Below are positions 1 to 8,738 of a stretch of DNA of 64,000 bases, piece by piece. This stretch comes from an uncultured Prevotella sp. (GTDB lineage Bacteria > Bacteroidota > Bacteroidia > Bacteroidales > Bacteroidaceae). The stretch lies in NCBI GenBank assembly GCA_937898715.1, contig CALEKA010000120.1, positions 1 to 64,000 of the forward strand, given 5' to 3'. Below the pieces are notes generated by a model. That model saw nothing but the letters and a program-made list of their open reading frames with translations, made no database searches and had not been told where the DNA came from. Positions within the stretch are counted from its first letter, which is position 1. Every line of letters starts with the position of its first letter. A program made the translations under genes and the position numbers.

Positions 1-248
1 TATAGCATTTTCGATAAAAAAAGTTTGAAAGTTTTTTAGGGGTGTGAAAGTTGGGATAAGAGGTGAAGAGGCAAATGTAAGCAATAAGGAAGGAAATCGA
101 CTGTAATGCGCGCGTACGCGAAGCGAGAAGACGCTTGAAGTAGAAAAAGTGAACAAACTGTACACACTTTTTGGAGCTTCCAAGCGGAAAGTATTATCTT
201 CGCGCTGCAAATGAATTTGTGAGAATGATTAAAGTCAGTTGTGTAAAC

Positions 249-281
249 TTTGCACAGATTTAGTAATTTTGATTATATTTG
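249..281 (+). promoter_or_regulatory. Promoter of the secreted two-domain protein gene
   Basis: A TTTG box at 249-252 is followed after 21 bases by TATATTTG at 274-281. This matches the Bacteroidetes -33/-7 consensus (TTTG, about 19-21 bases, TAnnTTTG). The ATG lies 28 bases downstream at 309. Confidence 0.7.
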
Positions 282-308
282 TAGCGCATAAGCAGAATAA
301 TATCCCAA

Positions 309-1295
309 ATGAGACATTTTATGAAATACCTATCTTGCCTACTTAGTGGCCTCATGTTGTTGGGCATTCCCATGGTGAAAGCACGTGCTGCCGTGAGCTT
401 TGAGACAACAAGCACACAGATTGCAGCAGACAAATTAGTACCCTTCCCTGGTCTTGAGATAAGCATTGATCGTTGTTATCGTTTTTGTGGAGGTGTGCGC
501 GTGGATCTCATGCTTCGAAACGTCACAAACTCTACCAACGACATCACTGTCTTTGGTTCAAACTGGCCTGTTTCCGCACAGAAATCTACCTTTGCAGATG
601 CCGATGGCAACGTATACAAAGCGCAGATACGCAACGGCTCGGAGGAACATTGGACCTCCAACGAGACCGATTTACATGTACCTGCAGGGCTTGCACTTCG
701 CACCTCGGTGATGATAGAAAGTGTGCCCGATGAACTGACGGAACTTGCGCTATTCGACCTTCGCGGTGCAGAATGCGGACCGCACTACAACACGTATCAA
801 GCCTTGGGACGCAATATTCCCATCGAAGCCTATCCGCAAGATGGATCGGATGGCATAGCTTGTTCAATGCCAACCATCCAGGTGGACTTGAAAAGCTGCG
901 TGCGTGATGGTAACAAGGTGCGCCTGAAATTTACGGCAACTAATACATCGCAGAAGGCCATTCCCGCAAATTTTGCCACAGGCAGACATGGTATCTACGA
1001 TGCCGATGGTAATGTCTATTCCAACGTGGGACTCTTCGTAAACAATGCTCCCTTCGAAAGCACGCAGAACTTTCTGCCCGGCATTCCTGTGCAAGTAGTC
1101 GTAGAGGTGGGTGATGTGCCTCAAAGCCTTCAGCAGTTTCGTATGTTAGCATTGGCTATGCCTTACTACGAAGACCTGAATTGGGGCATAGTATTCTATA
1201 ATTTAGATATTACCACTCCCGCTCCGAAGACTTCTTCCAAGACTTCTACAAGTAAGAGCTCTCCCGCTCGTGCGCGCACAAATACGCGCCGATGA
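309..1295 (+). CDS. Secreted protein with two similar Ig-like (DUF4352-like) domains
   Basis: The 328-residue protein starts with a signal peptide (basic MRHFMKY followed by a hydrophobic stretch, with a likely cleavage after ARA near residue 27). The mature part holds two domains of similar pattern, at about 45-175 and 190-300. Each has a conserved 'D/K-x-C-x-R' start, a core strand alternating with 'N-x-T/S', a DADGNVY motif, and a 'P-x-G/x-V-P' ending. This resembles the telokin-like DUF4352 fold, but I assign no function. The C-terminal tail of about 25 residues is Ser/Thr/Lys/Arg-rich and probably disordered. The gene stands alone with its own promoter, and the next gene converges on it. 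The ATG at 309 fits the promoter spacing; a second ATG at residue 5 is also possible. Confidence 0.8.
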   Translation: MRHFMKYLSCLLSGLMLLGIPMVKARAAVSFETTSTQIAADKLVPFPGLEISIDRCYRFCGGVRVDLMLRNVTNSTNDITVFGSNWPVSAQKSTFADADGNVYKAQIRNGSEEHWTSNETDLHVPAGLALRTSVMIESVPDELTELALFDLRGAECGPHYNTYQALGRNIPIEAYPQDGSDGIACSMPTIQVDLKSCVRDGNKVRLKFTATNTSQKAIPANFATGRHGIYDADGNVYSNVGLFVNNAPFESTQNFLPGIPVQVVVEVGDVPQSLQQFRMLALAMPYYEDLNWGIVFYNLDITTPAPKTSSKTSTSKSSPARARTNTRR

Positions 1296-1318
1296 GGAGG
1301 AATCGCTCTATCGTTTAC

Positions 1319-1398
1319 GCCGACGCGAGACGCGTCGCCCACATAACAAACAGAGGGCTCATCCATCCAGCTTTGTGGGCGACGCGTCTCGCGTCGGC
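1319..1398. repeat. Perfect 25-bp inverted repeat with 30-bp loop
   Basis: Bases 1319-1343 (starting GCCGACGCGAGACGCGTC) are perfectly complementary to 1374-1398. The repeat lies 23 bases after the stop of the preceding gene, between convergent genes. There is no T-run on either side, so it is not a standard intrinsic terminator. It could still act as a bidirectional transcription stop or mRNA-stabilising hairpin. Confidence 0.85.
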
Positions 1399-1546
1399 AT
1401 AAGATAATTTGTTTTTAAGAATTGGGAAAGTAGGGCAAATGCATTATCTTGGCATAAGATATGATAACGAAACATTCAAGACATGACAAATGTATTCAAT
1501 GCGCCACAATAGGGGGGCGGAGCAAAAAGATGCGTTCTAACTTACA

Positions 1547-1598
1547 CTAAAAAAGCTTGAAAGCACAGTGCAATCACGTTGCATGGCTTTCAAGCTTT
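1547..1598 (-). terminator. Intrinsic terminator of the alpha-galactosidase gene
   Basis: Reading the minus strand, a 13-bp stem (AAAGCTTGAAAGC / GCTTTCAAGCTTT; 1586-1598 with 1552-1564) is followed by TTTTTTAG. It begins 23 bases beyond the alpha-galactosidase stop codon. Confidence 0.85.
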
Positions 1599-1620
1599 CG
1601 CGCTTTATGAGAAAAATAAT

Positions 1621-3807
1621 TTATTTCAGTTCAAATACGTGGCTGGTGCCTTCCTCGGGAGAGAGCACGTTGAGACCCACCTTCATGAGATAGTCGCCAG
1701 AGAATGACTGACCGTTGAAGTCGAAGGTCGACTTCGTGCCGGGCATCAGGTTGATCTCTTCTACGCGGTACTGACGCTGCGAGTCGAGACCCTGAAGGCG
1801 TACGCGGTGGATGAGCGGCTCCTTATAGCGTGGATGGAGATTGTAGGCGAAGAGCACGGCGTGCTGCTTGTCCTTCGATACGTAGTTGAGTGCACTGTGA
1901 TCCGTCTCATAAGGAGAGACAAGTCGATACTGATCACCATCGAGGATGACGGGTTTCAGGCGAGTCCAGTTCTTCACTGCTTGCTGTACGAAGGTATAGT
2001 CGTCAGTGCCAACGAGCGGCTTGAGGTCGATGTCGAAGCCCAAGCGGCAAGAGCTACATACGTCGGTGCGGAACTTCACAGAAGTCTTCTTGTTCCAGTT
2101 GGTCACGTGCGATCCCATCGTCTTGGCGGGGAAGAACTTTGAGAGGCTCCACTGGATGTAGAGGCGTTCGTAGGGATCGGTATCGTCGGAGCACCAGAAC
2201 TCAGTGAAATACTTCAGCGCCTCGTAGTCCATGCGGCCGCCACCGCCCGAGCAGAGCATCATGGGGAGATTGGGATACTTAGCCTTGATGCGCTTCATCA
2301 CGTTGTAGATACCGCGCACGTGGTCGATGTAGAAGTTGCCTTGGTTGGCCTTGTGGTAGGGCGAATAGATGTTGGTGATCGGACTGTTGCAGTCCCACTT
2401 GAAGTAGGCCACGTCGGGATTTTCCGTCATGATGCGATCTACTACGCCAAACACGTAGTCCTGCACCTTGGGGTTGGAGAGGTCGAGCACCAACTGATTG
2501 CGATAGTAGTAAGTGTCGCGGTTGGGCTGCTGTATCACCCAGTCGGGGTGTTTCTCGAAGAGTTCGCTCTTGGGGTTCACCATTTCGGGCTCTACCCATA
2601 TGCCAAACTTCACACCTGCCTTCTTGGCATCGCGTACGAGTCCGGGTATGCCGTCGGGCAGTTTGGCGTGATTGGGCTCCCAGTCGCCCAGACCAGCGTG
2701 GTCGTCATTGCGCGGATATTTATTGGCAAACCATCCATCGTCGAGTAAGAACATGTCGACGCCCAGATCCTTGGCATCCTTCATCAGTTCTGCAAGGCTC
2801 TTCTGGTTGAAGTCGAAGCCTGTATTCTCCCAGTTGTTGAGCAGCGTCATACGGTCGCCCATACCCATGTTCACCTGGTAGCGGCGTGCCCAGTCGTGGA
2901 GATTGCGGCTGGCTTGGCTTGTACCCGTAGAGCTTGAGGTGAAGATAAATTCGGGTGTGGTGAAAGTCTCACCAGCACGGAGCTTATAGTCGGAGGCATA
3001 AGGATTGATGGCGGGCAGTACGCGCAGTGTGCCCACATTGTCCACCTCGAAGGTGAATCGGAAGTTGCCCGTCCAGCCGATCGTGCCGAGCACCACGTTG
3101 CCTTCATTCTCGCGAGCGGGTCCGTCAAGTCCCAGTTCGAAGAAAGGCTCAGCATGCATAGCGGCGCGGCTGCCGAGTTTGGTATCGATAATCTTCTTGC
3201 CCGTGGTGAGCTGCATCGTCTCGGGTTGACCTTCCTTAGCCCAGTCGCTATGGTAAGAGGTGAGGAAGTACTTCGAAGCGTCGAAGTAGAGCATGGTGCT
3301 GCTATAGCGCCAGAGCGTGATAGGGCTCTTCTCGGAGTGTGATATCTCGGTCCAGGTCTTGATGACGTTTTCCTTGTCGTAAGCCACGTAGTGGAGTTTC
3401 ACGGTGTCGGGATACTTATCGTCCTGCAGCGTAATGATGGTCTCGGTGCCGCCATCTACGGCTTTTGTCTCCACACCTTTATAATAGAGGTAGGTAGTCA
3501 TGTTGCCATCGGCATGCGTGATAGCTACGGCAGGTTCAAAGTAGTCTTCGCCGCCCGAAGCAGCATAGGCTTCATGTCCACGTGTGGTCACTGCACCATC
3601 CGAGGCTGCATAGGCATTCCATGTGATGTTGTCGTAGTCGGCAGTATTCTTCAGCTTGTCGCCATAGTATACTTGGTACAAGCGGCCTTTGGGTGAAACC
3701 TTCAGTACGAGGTCGGTATTCTGCGTGCTCACGCGCACCGTCTGTGCGTTCACGCTCATTGTGGCCAGCGAAAGGGCCATCAGTGCTATTTTGGGGAGAG
3801 TATTCAT
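1621..3807 (-). CDS. Alpha-galactosidase, glycoside hydrolase family 36
   Basis: This is a 728-residue exported enzyme predicted to hydrolyse terminal alpha-1,6-galactosides such as raffinose, melibiose or galactomannan side chains. It has a signal peptide (MNTLPKIALMALSLATMSVNA), an N-terminal beta-sandwich, and a central TIM barrel. Typical GH36 motifs include LDDGWF near residue 355, GIWVEPEMVNP, and the nucleophile Asp in YFKWDCN. The acid/base Asp lies in WCSDDTDPYERL, after the glycine-rich LCSGGGGRMDYEAL loop. A C-terminal beta domain ends the protein, and the length is normal for the family. It lies 170 bases downstream of a TonB-dependent receptor on the same strand, which suggests joint induction. 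Family confidence is high; the exact substrate is inferred. Confidence 0.95.
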   Translation of the reverse strand: MNTLPKIALMALSLATMSVNAQTVRVSTQNTDLVLKVSPKGRLYQVYYGDKLKNTADYDNITWNAYAASDGAVTTRGHEAYAASGGEDYFEPAVAITHADGNMTTYLYYKGVETKAVDGGTETIITLQDDKYPDTVKLHYVAYDKENVIKTWTEISHSEKSPITLWRYSSTMLYFDASKYFLTSYHSDWAKEGQPETMQLTTGKKIIDTKLGSRAAMHAEPFFELGLDGPARENEGNVVLGTIGWTGNFRFTFEVDNVGTLRVLPAINPYASDYKLRAGETFTTPEFIFTSSSTGTSQASRNLHDWARRYQVNMGMGDRMTLLNNWENTGFDFNQKSLAELMKDAKDLGVDMFLLDDGWFANKYPRNDDHAGLGDWEPNHAKLPDGIPGLVRDAKKAGVKFGIWVEPEMVNPKSELFEKHPDWVIQQPNRDTYYYRNQLVLDLSNPKVQDYVFGVVDRIMTENPDVAYFKWDCNSPITNIYSPYHKANQGNFYIDHVRGIYNVMKRIKAKYPNLPMMLCSGGGGRMDYEALKYFTEFWCSDDTDPYERLYIQWSLSKFFPAKTMGSHVTNWNKKTSVKFRTDVCSSCRLGFDIDLKPLVGTDDYTFVQQAVKNWTRLKPVILDGDQYRLVSPYETDHSALNYVSKDKQHAVLFAYNLHPRYKEPLIHRVRLQGLDSQRQYRVEEINLMPGTKSTFDFNGQSFSGDYLMKVGLNVLSPEEGTSHVFELK

Positions 3808-3876
3808 AATGAAAAGTTTTGAGGAGGGGATTTTGAGGGGAGGGAAGTAGCTTTAGTTATTCTAAGGCTTATAGGG

Positions 3877-3947
3877 TTTCTAGTCTTTCTAGTCTTTCTA
3901 GTTTTTCTAGGGTTTCTAGTTTTTCTAGGGTTTCTAGTTTTTCTAGA
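3877..3947. repeat. Short tandem repeat, unit about 10 bp (TTTCTAGTCT)
   Basis: Seven to eight imperfect copies of TTTCTAG(T/G)(C/T/G) fill most of the 161-bp gap between the alpha-galactosidase start and the receptor stop. The array lies in the 5' untranslated region of the alpha-galactosidase gene if the two are co-transcribed. Copy number could vary between strains. Confidence 0.8.
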
Positions 3948-3968
3948 AATCCTATTCCTTAGAATCAA

Positions 3969-6278
3969 TTAAAACTTGAAGCTTGCGCTAAACTCGAAGG
4001 TAAGCGGGCGCATATAGCTGCCGCTCATGTACTTGCCAGCGTATTTGTTAGCATCGGCTTTGCTGATCAATTCCGAACCGCTGATGGTGCCCTTAGCACC
4101 CTTCTGGTTGAGGAAGTTGATTACGCTCGCACCGAGAGAGAGTCGCTTGTTGACCGTCCAGTTGATACCGCCGAAGGTCTCCCAGTGACCGTTGAAGTAG
4201 AGCGCTTCTTGCAGGTTGGCGTAAGTCTTGCCGAAGTAGCGGAAGGAGAGCCATACGTTGAGGTTGGGCAGAATGTTGTATTTCGGATCGAGTTCTACGA
4301 GAATCTGCGGAATCTCTTTCACAATCATATTGTTGGCATTGACAGACATCTGCTGACCATCGCTGAAGGTCACACTCGCATTGTAGTTCTTATATACCGG
4401 CTTCTGATAAGTGAAGAGAGCGTGGAGCGAGAAGTTCTTGAAGGGCTTCACTTCGGCAGTGGTGGTCCATCCAAGCGTCTGGATGTTGTAGATGAGCAGC
4501 ACCGTTTTGCCCTCGCTTGTGCCAGGCTTCGTGAGGTTCTGCTGGTCGATATTGTTAGACTTAGCAATGTAGGTCACCATCGATGAGAGATCCAACCATG
4601 AGTTCTTATAATAGATACCACCACGCACGAGGGGGATGGTGACGCGCTTATATTGTTCAGCCGTAGGACCGGTGCCAGCGTAGTCGCTGATGCGCGGATA
4701 GCGAGTGGCGACCGTTCCGTCGGCCATGATGCCAAATCCCTTAGCAATGTCGTAAGTGAGCTGCAAGGTGGCGGCATAGTTGAGCTTGTTCTTTGTCACG
4801 TTGGCGGGGTGGATGCTGTGAGGCGTTGCTACGATCTGTCCGTCTTCGCCGTAAGCATAAGTATTGTAGTCGCCAATGTGGAAGCCCGAGAAGCGTGATT
4901 GCGATATCTGATCGGCCGACATGCGGTAGTACTCCAAGCGGCCACCATAGTAGAGGTTGAGCTTATCGTTGATCTTCCAGTTGTCGGTGAGGTAGAGAGC
5001 AAGCTTATTTTCCGATCCCTTCGTATACTCAGGGCTCAACTCGTTGAAACCAAAGAACTGTGTGCGCTTCGGGGTGAGTGTAGGATCAGTCGGGTCAGTT
5101 GCCATAGAGTAGAGCACCTGTGGATAGGGACTAACGGTGCCCGTCCATTGGAGCGAAGAAGAGTGGTAGTTGAGATGGTAGTACCACTCGTTGAGGCCCA
5201 GGCGCACGTTGTGACCGCCCCACTGCTTATTGAGTTCCGTGGTGAGCATGCCACTCGTCACCTTTCCAAAGTGAAGCCAGGTGCGGCGTCCTTCGATCAG
5301 TCCTTCGTAAGCATTCTCTCCATTCTCGTCGAGCGTATAGCCATCGGCAGCAGTCACTTCGCTGATGGTGCTTCCGCCGAAGTCTACGTAGTTGGCCACG
5401 GGCACGTACATAAACTTAGCATCGAGTTTCCATTGCAGTCCGTTGTCCCATCGATAGTTGCTAAGCAAAGCCACCTCGTGAGAACGGTTCTCGCTGCCGC
5501 GGTTGAAGTTCCACGTCTTCTTCTGCCCGTCCATGATGTCGGTGTAGGTAAACGCACCATTATAAGGCACGTAAGAGTTTCGGCCGGGATCGAAGCCATT
5601 CACCTTCTTAATCGAGCCATCGCCCACGTAGATAAATGGAGCAGCGTTGGCAAAGTTGCCAGGGTTCTTGCTGTTGGCATGTTTATACTGCAGCGAGATG
5701 TAGCCTTTTCCCTCATTGAGCAGACGGGTCAATCCCACATGGTAGATCTGCGTGCGGTCGGCATTCTCTGCAAACTGCAGTTTGAATGAGCCCGGATCGA
5801 AGTTCTGATACGTACCCGCATTGTAGAGCCAGTTCTTACCGATGCCACCATTGAAGTTGACGTCGAAGTTCTGCATGCCGAAGTGGTTTACACGATAGTT
5901 GATCTTACCATGGAAGTCCTTTTGACCTAAGTCGGTAAATCCCGTTACGGAGTAAGCAATGTTGCCCGTGGTGATGGCCGACTCGGATGGCGAGAGCAGT
6001 CCTGTGCTTCCGAGGCTGGCATCGTTGCGCCAGTGAGCAGAAAGTTTGTGAACAGATGAAGAGTAGACAGCGGGAAGTCCGTTTTCATATACGTTGACGT
6101 CCTCGCTGGGTAAGCCTATTTGAATCTCGCGTGGCTTATTCGCGTCTGCGGCATTAAGCATGACGTTGCGTTCCTCGCCTTTGTCAGCCTGTGCCGAACT
6201 GTTGGTCTGTGCATGAGCCTGCATGCTTGCAGCGAGCAATACGCATGAGGTCAAAGCTTGAAAGGTAACCGATTTCAT
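3969..6278 (-). CDS. TonB-dependent outer-membrane receptor
   Basis: I take the ATG at 6278 as the start, giving 769 residues, because a clean signal peptide (MKSVTFQALTSCVLLAASMQAHA) begins there. An upstream in-frame ATG at 6329 would add an unlikely 17-residue extension. The mature protein has a compact plug region (REIQIGLPSEDVNVYENGLP) and a long series of amphipathic beta strands ending in a C-terminal Phe, as in 22-strand TonB barrels. It lacks the N-terminal carboxypeptidase-D-like domain of classical SusC. It presumably imports an oligosaccharide. The linked alpha-galactosidase and the divergent SusR-type regulator suggest an alpha-galactoside, but no SusD lipoprotein gene is adjacent. 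Confidence 0.88.
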   Translation of the reverse strand: MKSVTFQALTSCVLLAASMQAHAQTNSSAQADKGEERNVMLNAADANKPREIQIGLPSEDVNVYENGLPAVYSSSVHKLSAHWRNDASLGSTGLLSPSESAITTGNIAYSVTGFTDLGQKDFHGKINYRVNHFGMQNFDVNFNGGIGKNWLYNAGTYQNFDPGSFKLQFAENADRTQIYHVGLTRLLNEGKGYISLQYKHANSKNPGNFANAAPFIYVGDGSIKKVNGFDPGRNSYVPYNGAFTYTDIMDGQKKTWNFNRGSENRSHEVALLSNYRWDNGLQWKLDAKFMYVPVANYVDFGGSTISEVTAADGYTLDENGENAYEGLIEGRRTWLHFGKVTSGMLTTELNKQWGGHNVRLGLNEWYYHLNYHSSSLQWTGTVSPYPQVLYSMATDPTDPTLTPKRTQFFGFNELSPEYTKGSENKLALYLTDNWKINDKLNLYYGGRLEYYRMSADQISQSRFSGFHIGDYNTYAYGEDGQIVATPHSIHPANVTKNKLNYAATLQLTYDIAKGFGIMADGTVATRYPRISDYAGTGPTAEQYKRVTIPLVRGGIYYKNSWLDLSSMVTYIAKSNNIDQQNLTKPGTSEGKTVLLIYNIQTLGWTTTAEVKPFKNFSLHALFTYQKPVYKNYNASVTFSDGQQMSVNANNMIVKEIPQILVELDPKYNILPNLNVWLSFRYFGKTYANLQEALYFNGHWETFGGINWTVNKRLSLGASVINFLNQKGAKGTISGSELISKADANKYAGKYMSGSYMRPLTFEFSASFKF

Positions 6279-6367
6279 GGGTATGATAATGATTTGTAGT
6301 GTGTAGCTGTACGCCGCTGAGTTTGTCATGTCGTTGTAGCAAAACGCGGCGTTATCGTTTTCGCTGG

Positions 6368-6375
6368 CAAAATTA
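6368..6375 (-). promoter_or_regulatory. -7 box of the receptor gene
   Basis: On the minus strand the sequence reads TAATTTTG, matching TAnnTTTG, 90 bases upstream of the receptor ATG at 6278. No clear TTTG -33 box is visible, as expected if an activator is required. Confidence 0.5.
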
Positions 6376-6522
6376 CGGTGACTTGCGTCGAAATCCTAAT
6401 GTGAGTAAGCGGTAAGTAGATTATTTTTCAAGCACATCGTTCGTTATGCTCTGATAATCATTCATTTTTACATATACTGCAAAAATGCTAAAGTAGATAG
6501 TAATTAACCGAAAGTAAATCAT

Positions 6523-6530
6523 TATATTTG
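6523..6530 (+). promoter_or_regulatory. -7 box of the SusR-like regulator gene
   Basis: TATATTTG matches TAnnTTTG, 80 bases before the ATG at 6610. The divergent intergenic region 6279-6609 carries both this box and the oppositely oriented box of the receptor gene. Operator sites for the regulator would be expected between them. Confidence 0.55.
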
Positions 6531-6609
6531 CAGCACGAAGCAATAATGCCCTCTAATCTTATTAACAATTGCCCTTGAGGCACATGAGAACCATTCTTAC
6601 AGATCAACC

Positions 6610-8229
6610 ATGAAAGCAGTACGCATCCTCCTCCTATTGCTGAGCCTCGTCAGCGGTTTGTCGCTTCATGCCGCGCAGTCCGATCTCGATCGGTTGGACA
6701 GCTATGTGGCACGCCGATCAGAGTATGTGGCACGCAAGCAAAGCAGCATCGACCGCATCAAATCTCAGCTTCGGTCCTCTATGACCGCTGGTGAGCGACT
6801 CGCCGTCTACGACCGCCTGTTCGAAGCATATTATACCTTCCGCTTCGACTCCGCCATGGTCTACGTGAAGCGAGGCTTGCAGCTTGCGGAAAGCACACAC
6901 AATAGCTATTTCCAAGACAACTTTCGCATACATCAAGGCCTCCTGCTCGCCACCAGTGGCTACTACAGCCAAGGCGAAGAAGTGCTCAAGCAGATACGGC
7001 CCGAGAAGCTTCCCAGCGCGTTGCAGTTTAAGTATTATTACTCCCTCTCATGGCTCTACAACTTCTGGTCGGCCTATTGCAACGATAGAGAGTTCGCTCC
7101 TCATTTCAATGATCTCCGACTCAAGTATTTACAACAAGCTATCAGCAGCACTCCTCGTGGTGGCGCCATGTACCATTACCTCTCGGGCGAAGCCCTATAT
7201 TATGGTGGAAAGAATACCGAAGCCATGCGTCACTATCATCGCGTACTGCAGTTGGTCAAGGTCGACGACCGACTCTATGCATCGTCGGCCTATGCCCTCG
7301 CTCGTGGCTATAAGCTCTTGGGACGAATGGACCTGTACGAACACTACATGGTAGAGGCTGGCATCTCCGACCAAGTATGTCCGCTTAAGGAGAATCTTGC
7401 CCTGCAGGAACTCTCGCTCTATCTCTACGAAAAGGACGAATCTTACTCCAGCCGAGCGGTGAAGTATATCTACTGTTCCATGGAGGACGCTGAATTCTAC
7501 AACAATCGCCTTCGCATGCTCGAGATATCGCGCATCTTGCCTAAGGTGGTAGCCGCCTATCAGTCGCAGATCAACTCTCGTACCACGCTCCTTTATTGGG
7601 GCTTGGGAGGCTTGAGCGTGCTTGCACTCACGCTGATGGGCTTCATATGGCTGGCTTATCAACAGAATAAGAAGCTCAACCTTCGACGACTGCAGCTGCG
7701 AGAGCAAAACGCTCTGCTCGAAAAACTCAATCAGCAACTCAGCACTACTAATCAGCGCCGCGAAACGTATATGCGCCTATTCCTCGATCTCAGCGCAATC
7801 TATATCGGTAAGCTCGACAATTTGCGCAAGCTCGTGCTTCGTAGTATCAAAGCCGGCAAGACCAATGAACTGCAGACGAAGCTCAACCACATACGCATGC
7901 AAGAGGAAGAAGCCGCCACATTTTACGACCGCTTCGATCGTGCCTTCATCATGCTCTATCCCGACTTTGTCGGTCAGCTCAACCTCTTGCTTCGCGATGA
8001 TGCACAGATACAGCCCGAATCGCCCAACTCTCTTACCACAGGGCTTCGCATCTATGCTCTTATGCGCCTCGGAGTAACAGCGAGCGCAGAGATAGCTACG
8101 CTGCTCTTCTACAGTCCGCAGACCATTTATAATTATAAGTCGGCTATGAAAAATCGTGCCAAAAATCGCGACACCTTCGAACAAGATGTCAACAGACTCT
8201 GCCACGTAATCCAAGAAGAAGACGTATAG
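6610..8229 (+). CDS. SusR-like membrane-spanning transcriptional regulator (DUF6377 type)
   Basis: The 539-residue protein has a signal peptide (MKAVRILLLLLSLVSGLSLHAAQ) and a periplasmic region of TPR-like helices to about residue 320. A single membrane segment follows (LLYWGLGGLSVLALTLMGFI), then a coiled coil (residues about 350-380). The cytoplasmic C-terminal domain ends with a helix-turn-helix (VTASAEIATLLFYSPQTIYN). This is the architecture of SusR-type regulators, which sense a sugar in the periplasm and activate glycan-use genes. It is divergent from the receptor and alpha-galactosidase genes, so these are the likely targets. The ligand is not evident from sequence. Confidence 0.88.
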   Translation: MKAVRILLLLLSLVSGLSLHAAQSDLDRLDSYVARRSEYVARKQSSIDRIKSQLRSSMTAGERLAVYDRLFEAYYTFRFDSAMVYVKRGLQLAESTHNSYFQDNFRIHQGLLLATSGYYSQGEEVLKQIRPEKLPSALQFKYYYSLSWLYNFWSAYCNDREFAPHFNDLRLKYLQQAISSTPRGGAMYHYLSGEALYYGGKNTEAMRHYHRVLQLVKVDDRLYASSAYALARGYKLLGRMDLYEHYMVEAGISDQVCPLKENLALQELSLYLYEKDESYSSRAVKYIYCSMEDAEFYNNRLRMLEISRILPKVVAAYQSQINSRTTLLYWGLGGLSVLALTLMGFIWLAYQQNKKLNLRRLQLREQNALLEKLNQQLSTTNQRRETYMRLFLDLSAIYIGKLDNLRKLVLRSIKAGKTNELQTKLNHIRMQEEEAATFYDRFDRAFIMLYPDFVGQLNLLLRDDAQIQPESPNSLTTGLRIYALMRLGVTASAEIATLLFYSPQTIYNYKSAMKNRAKNRDTFEQDVNRLCHVIQEEDV

Positions 8230-8344
8230 CACACAAGAAAAGGCATGAATGACAAGAGAACGATAAATGAATGACAAGAGAATGATAAATGCCGTTTCGT
8301 TCACCTTTCGGATAGAAATAATGCGTAAGCTCAAATATTATTCC

Positions 8345-8352
8345 TAATTTTG
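8345..8352 (+). promoter_or_regulatory. -7 box upstream of the small membrane protein and queA
   Basis: TAATTTTG at 8345-8352 fits TAnnTTTG, 36 bases before the GTG start at 8388. A matching -33 TTTG is not evident. Confidence 0.55.
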
Positions 8353-8387
8353 CAGTAGTAACTAACAATAACAATATCTATCCATCC

Positions 8388-8672
8388 GTGTCAGAATTTC
8401 CTAAATGGTTGCTGGCTCTTGCCTTTGTCAGCATGATACCGCTTCTGCTCTCGCCGCTCTATCTCTTTGGCGGTATGCCTTTTGGTACAAGTGAGAGTGC
8501 TGTGGCTCGCTTCTTTATCTATTTAGCCATGCAATTGCTGTGGTTCGTTCCCGTCGTACTCTTCTTCGTGGGGCTTGATGCTTGGCGTCGTGGTTTCTAT
8601 AAGGCTGGCGTGAGTGTGCTCATCGTTAGCGATGTGATAGGAATAGGCGGACTGGTGGCATTATTCGTATGA
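8388..8672 (+). CDS. Small membrane protein of unknown function
   Basis: The 94-residue protein appears to use a GTG start just downstream of a good -7 box. It has three hydrophobic segments: about residues 6-28 (WLLALAFVSMIPLLLSPLYL), 41-63 (FFIYLAMQLLWFVPVVLFFV) and 72-93 (AGVSVLIVSDVIGIGGLVAL). It contains no known catalytic motif. It lies 66 bases upstream of queA and may share its transcript. I do not recognise a family. Confidence 0.65.
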   Translation: MSEFPKWLLALAFVSMIPLLLSPLYLFGGMPFGTSESAVARFFIYLAMQLLWFVPVVLFFVGLDAWRRGFYKAGVSVLIVSDVIGIGGLVALFV

Positions 8673-8738
8673 AATTGTTAGTTTGTAGTATTGAGGTTAC
8701 AAGGTTATAAAGTAGCCTCTCATCAATTCACAAGAATC

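Noticed and set aside
4899..5789. 296-codon plus-strand frame inside the TonB receptor gene
   Set aside because: Antisense shadow of the receptor, with no promoter and no recognisable domain.
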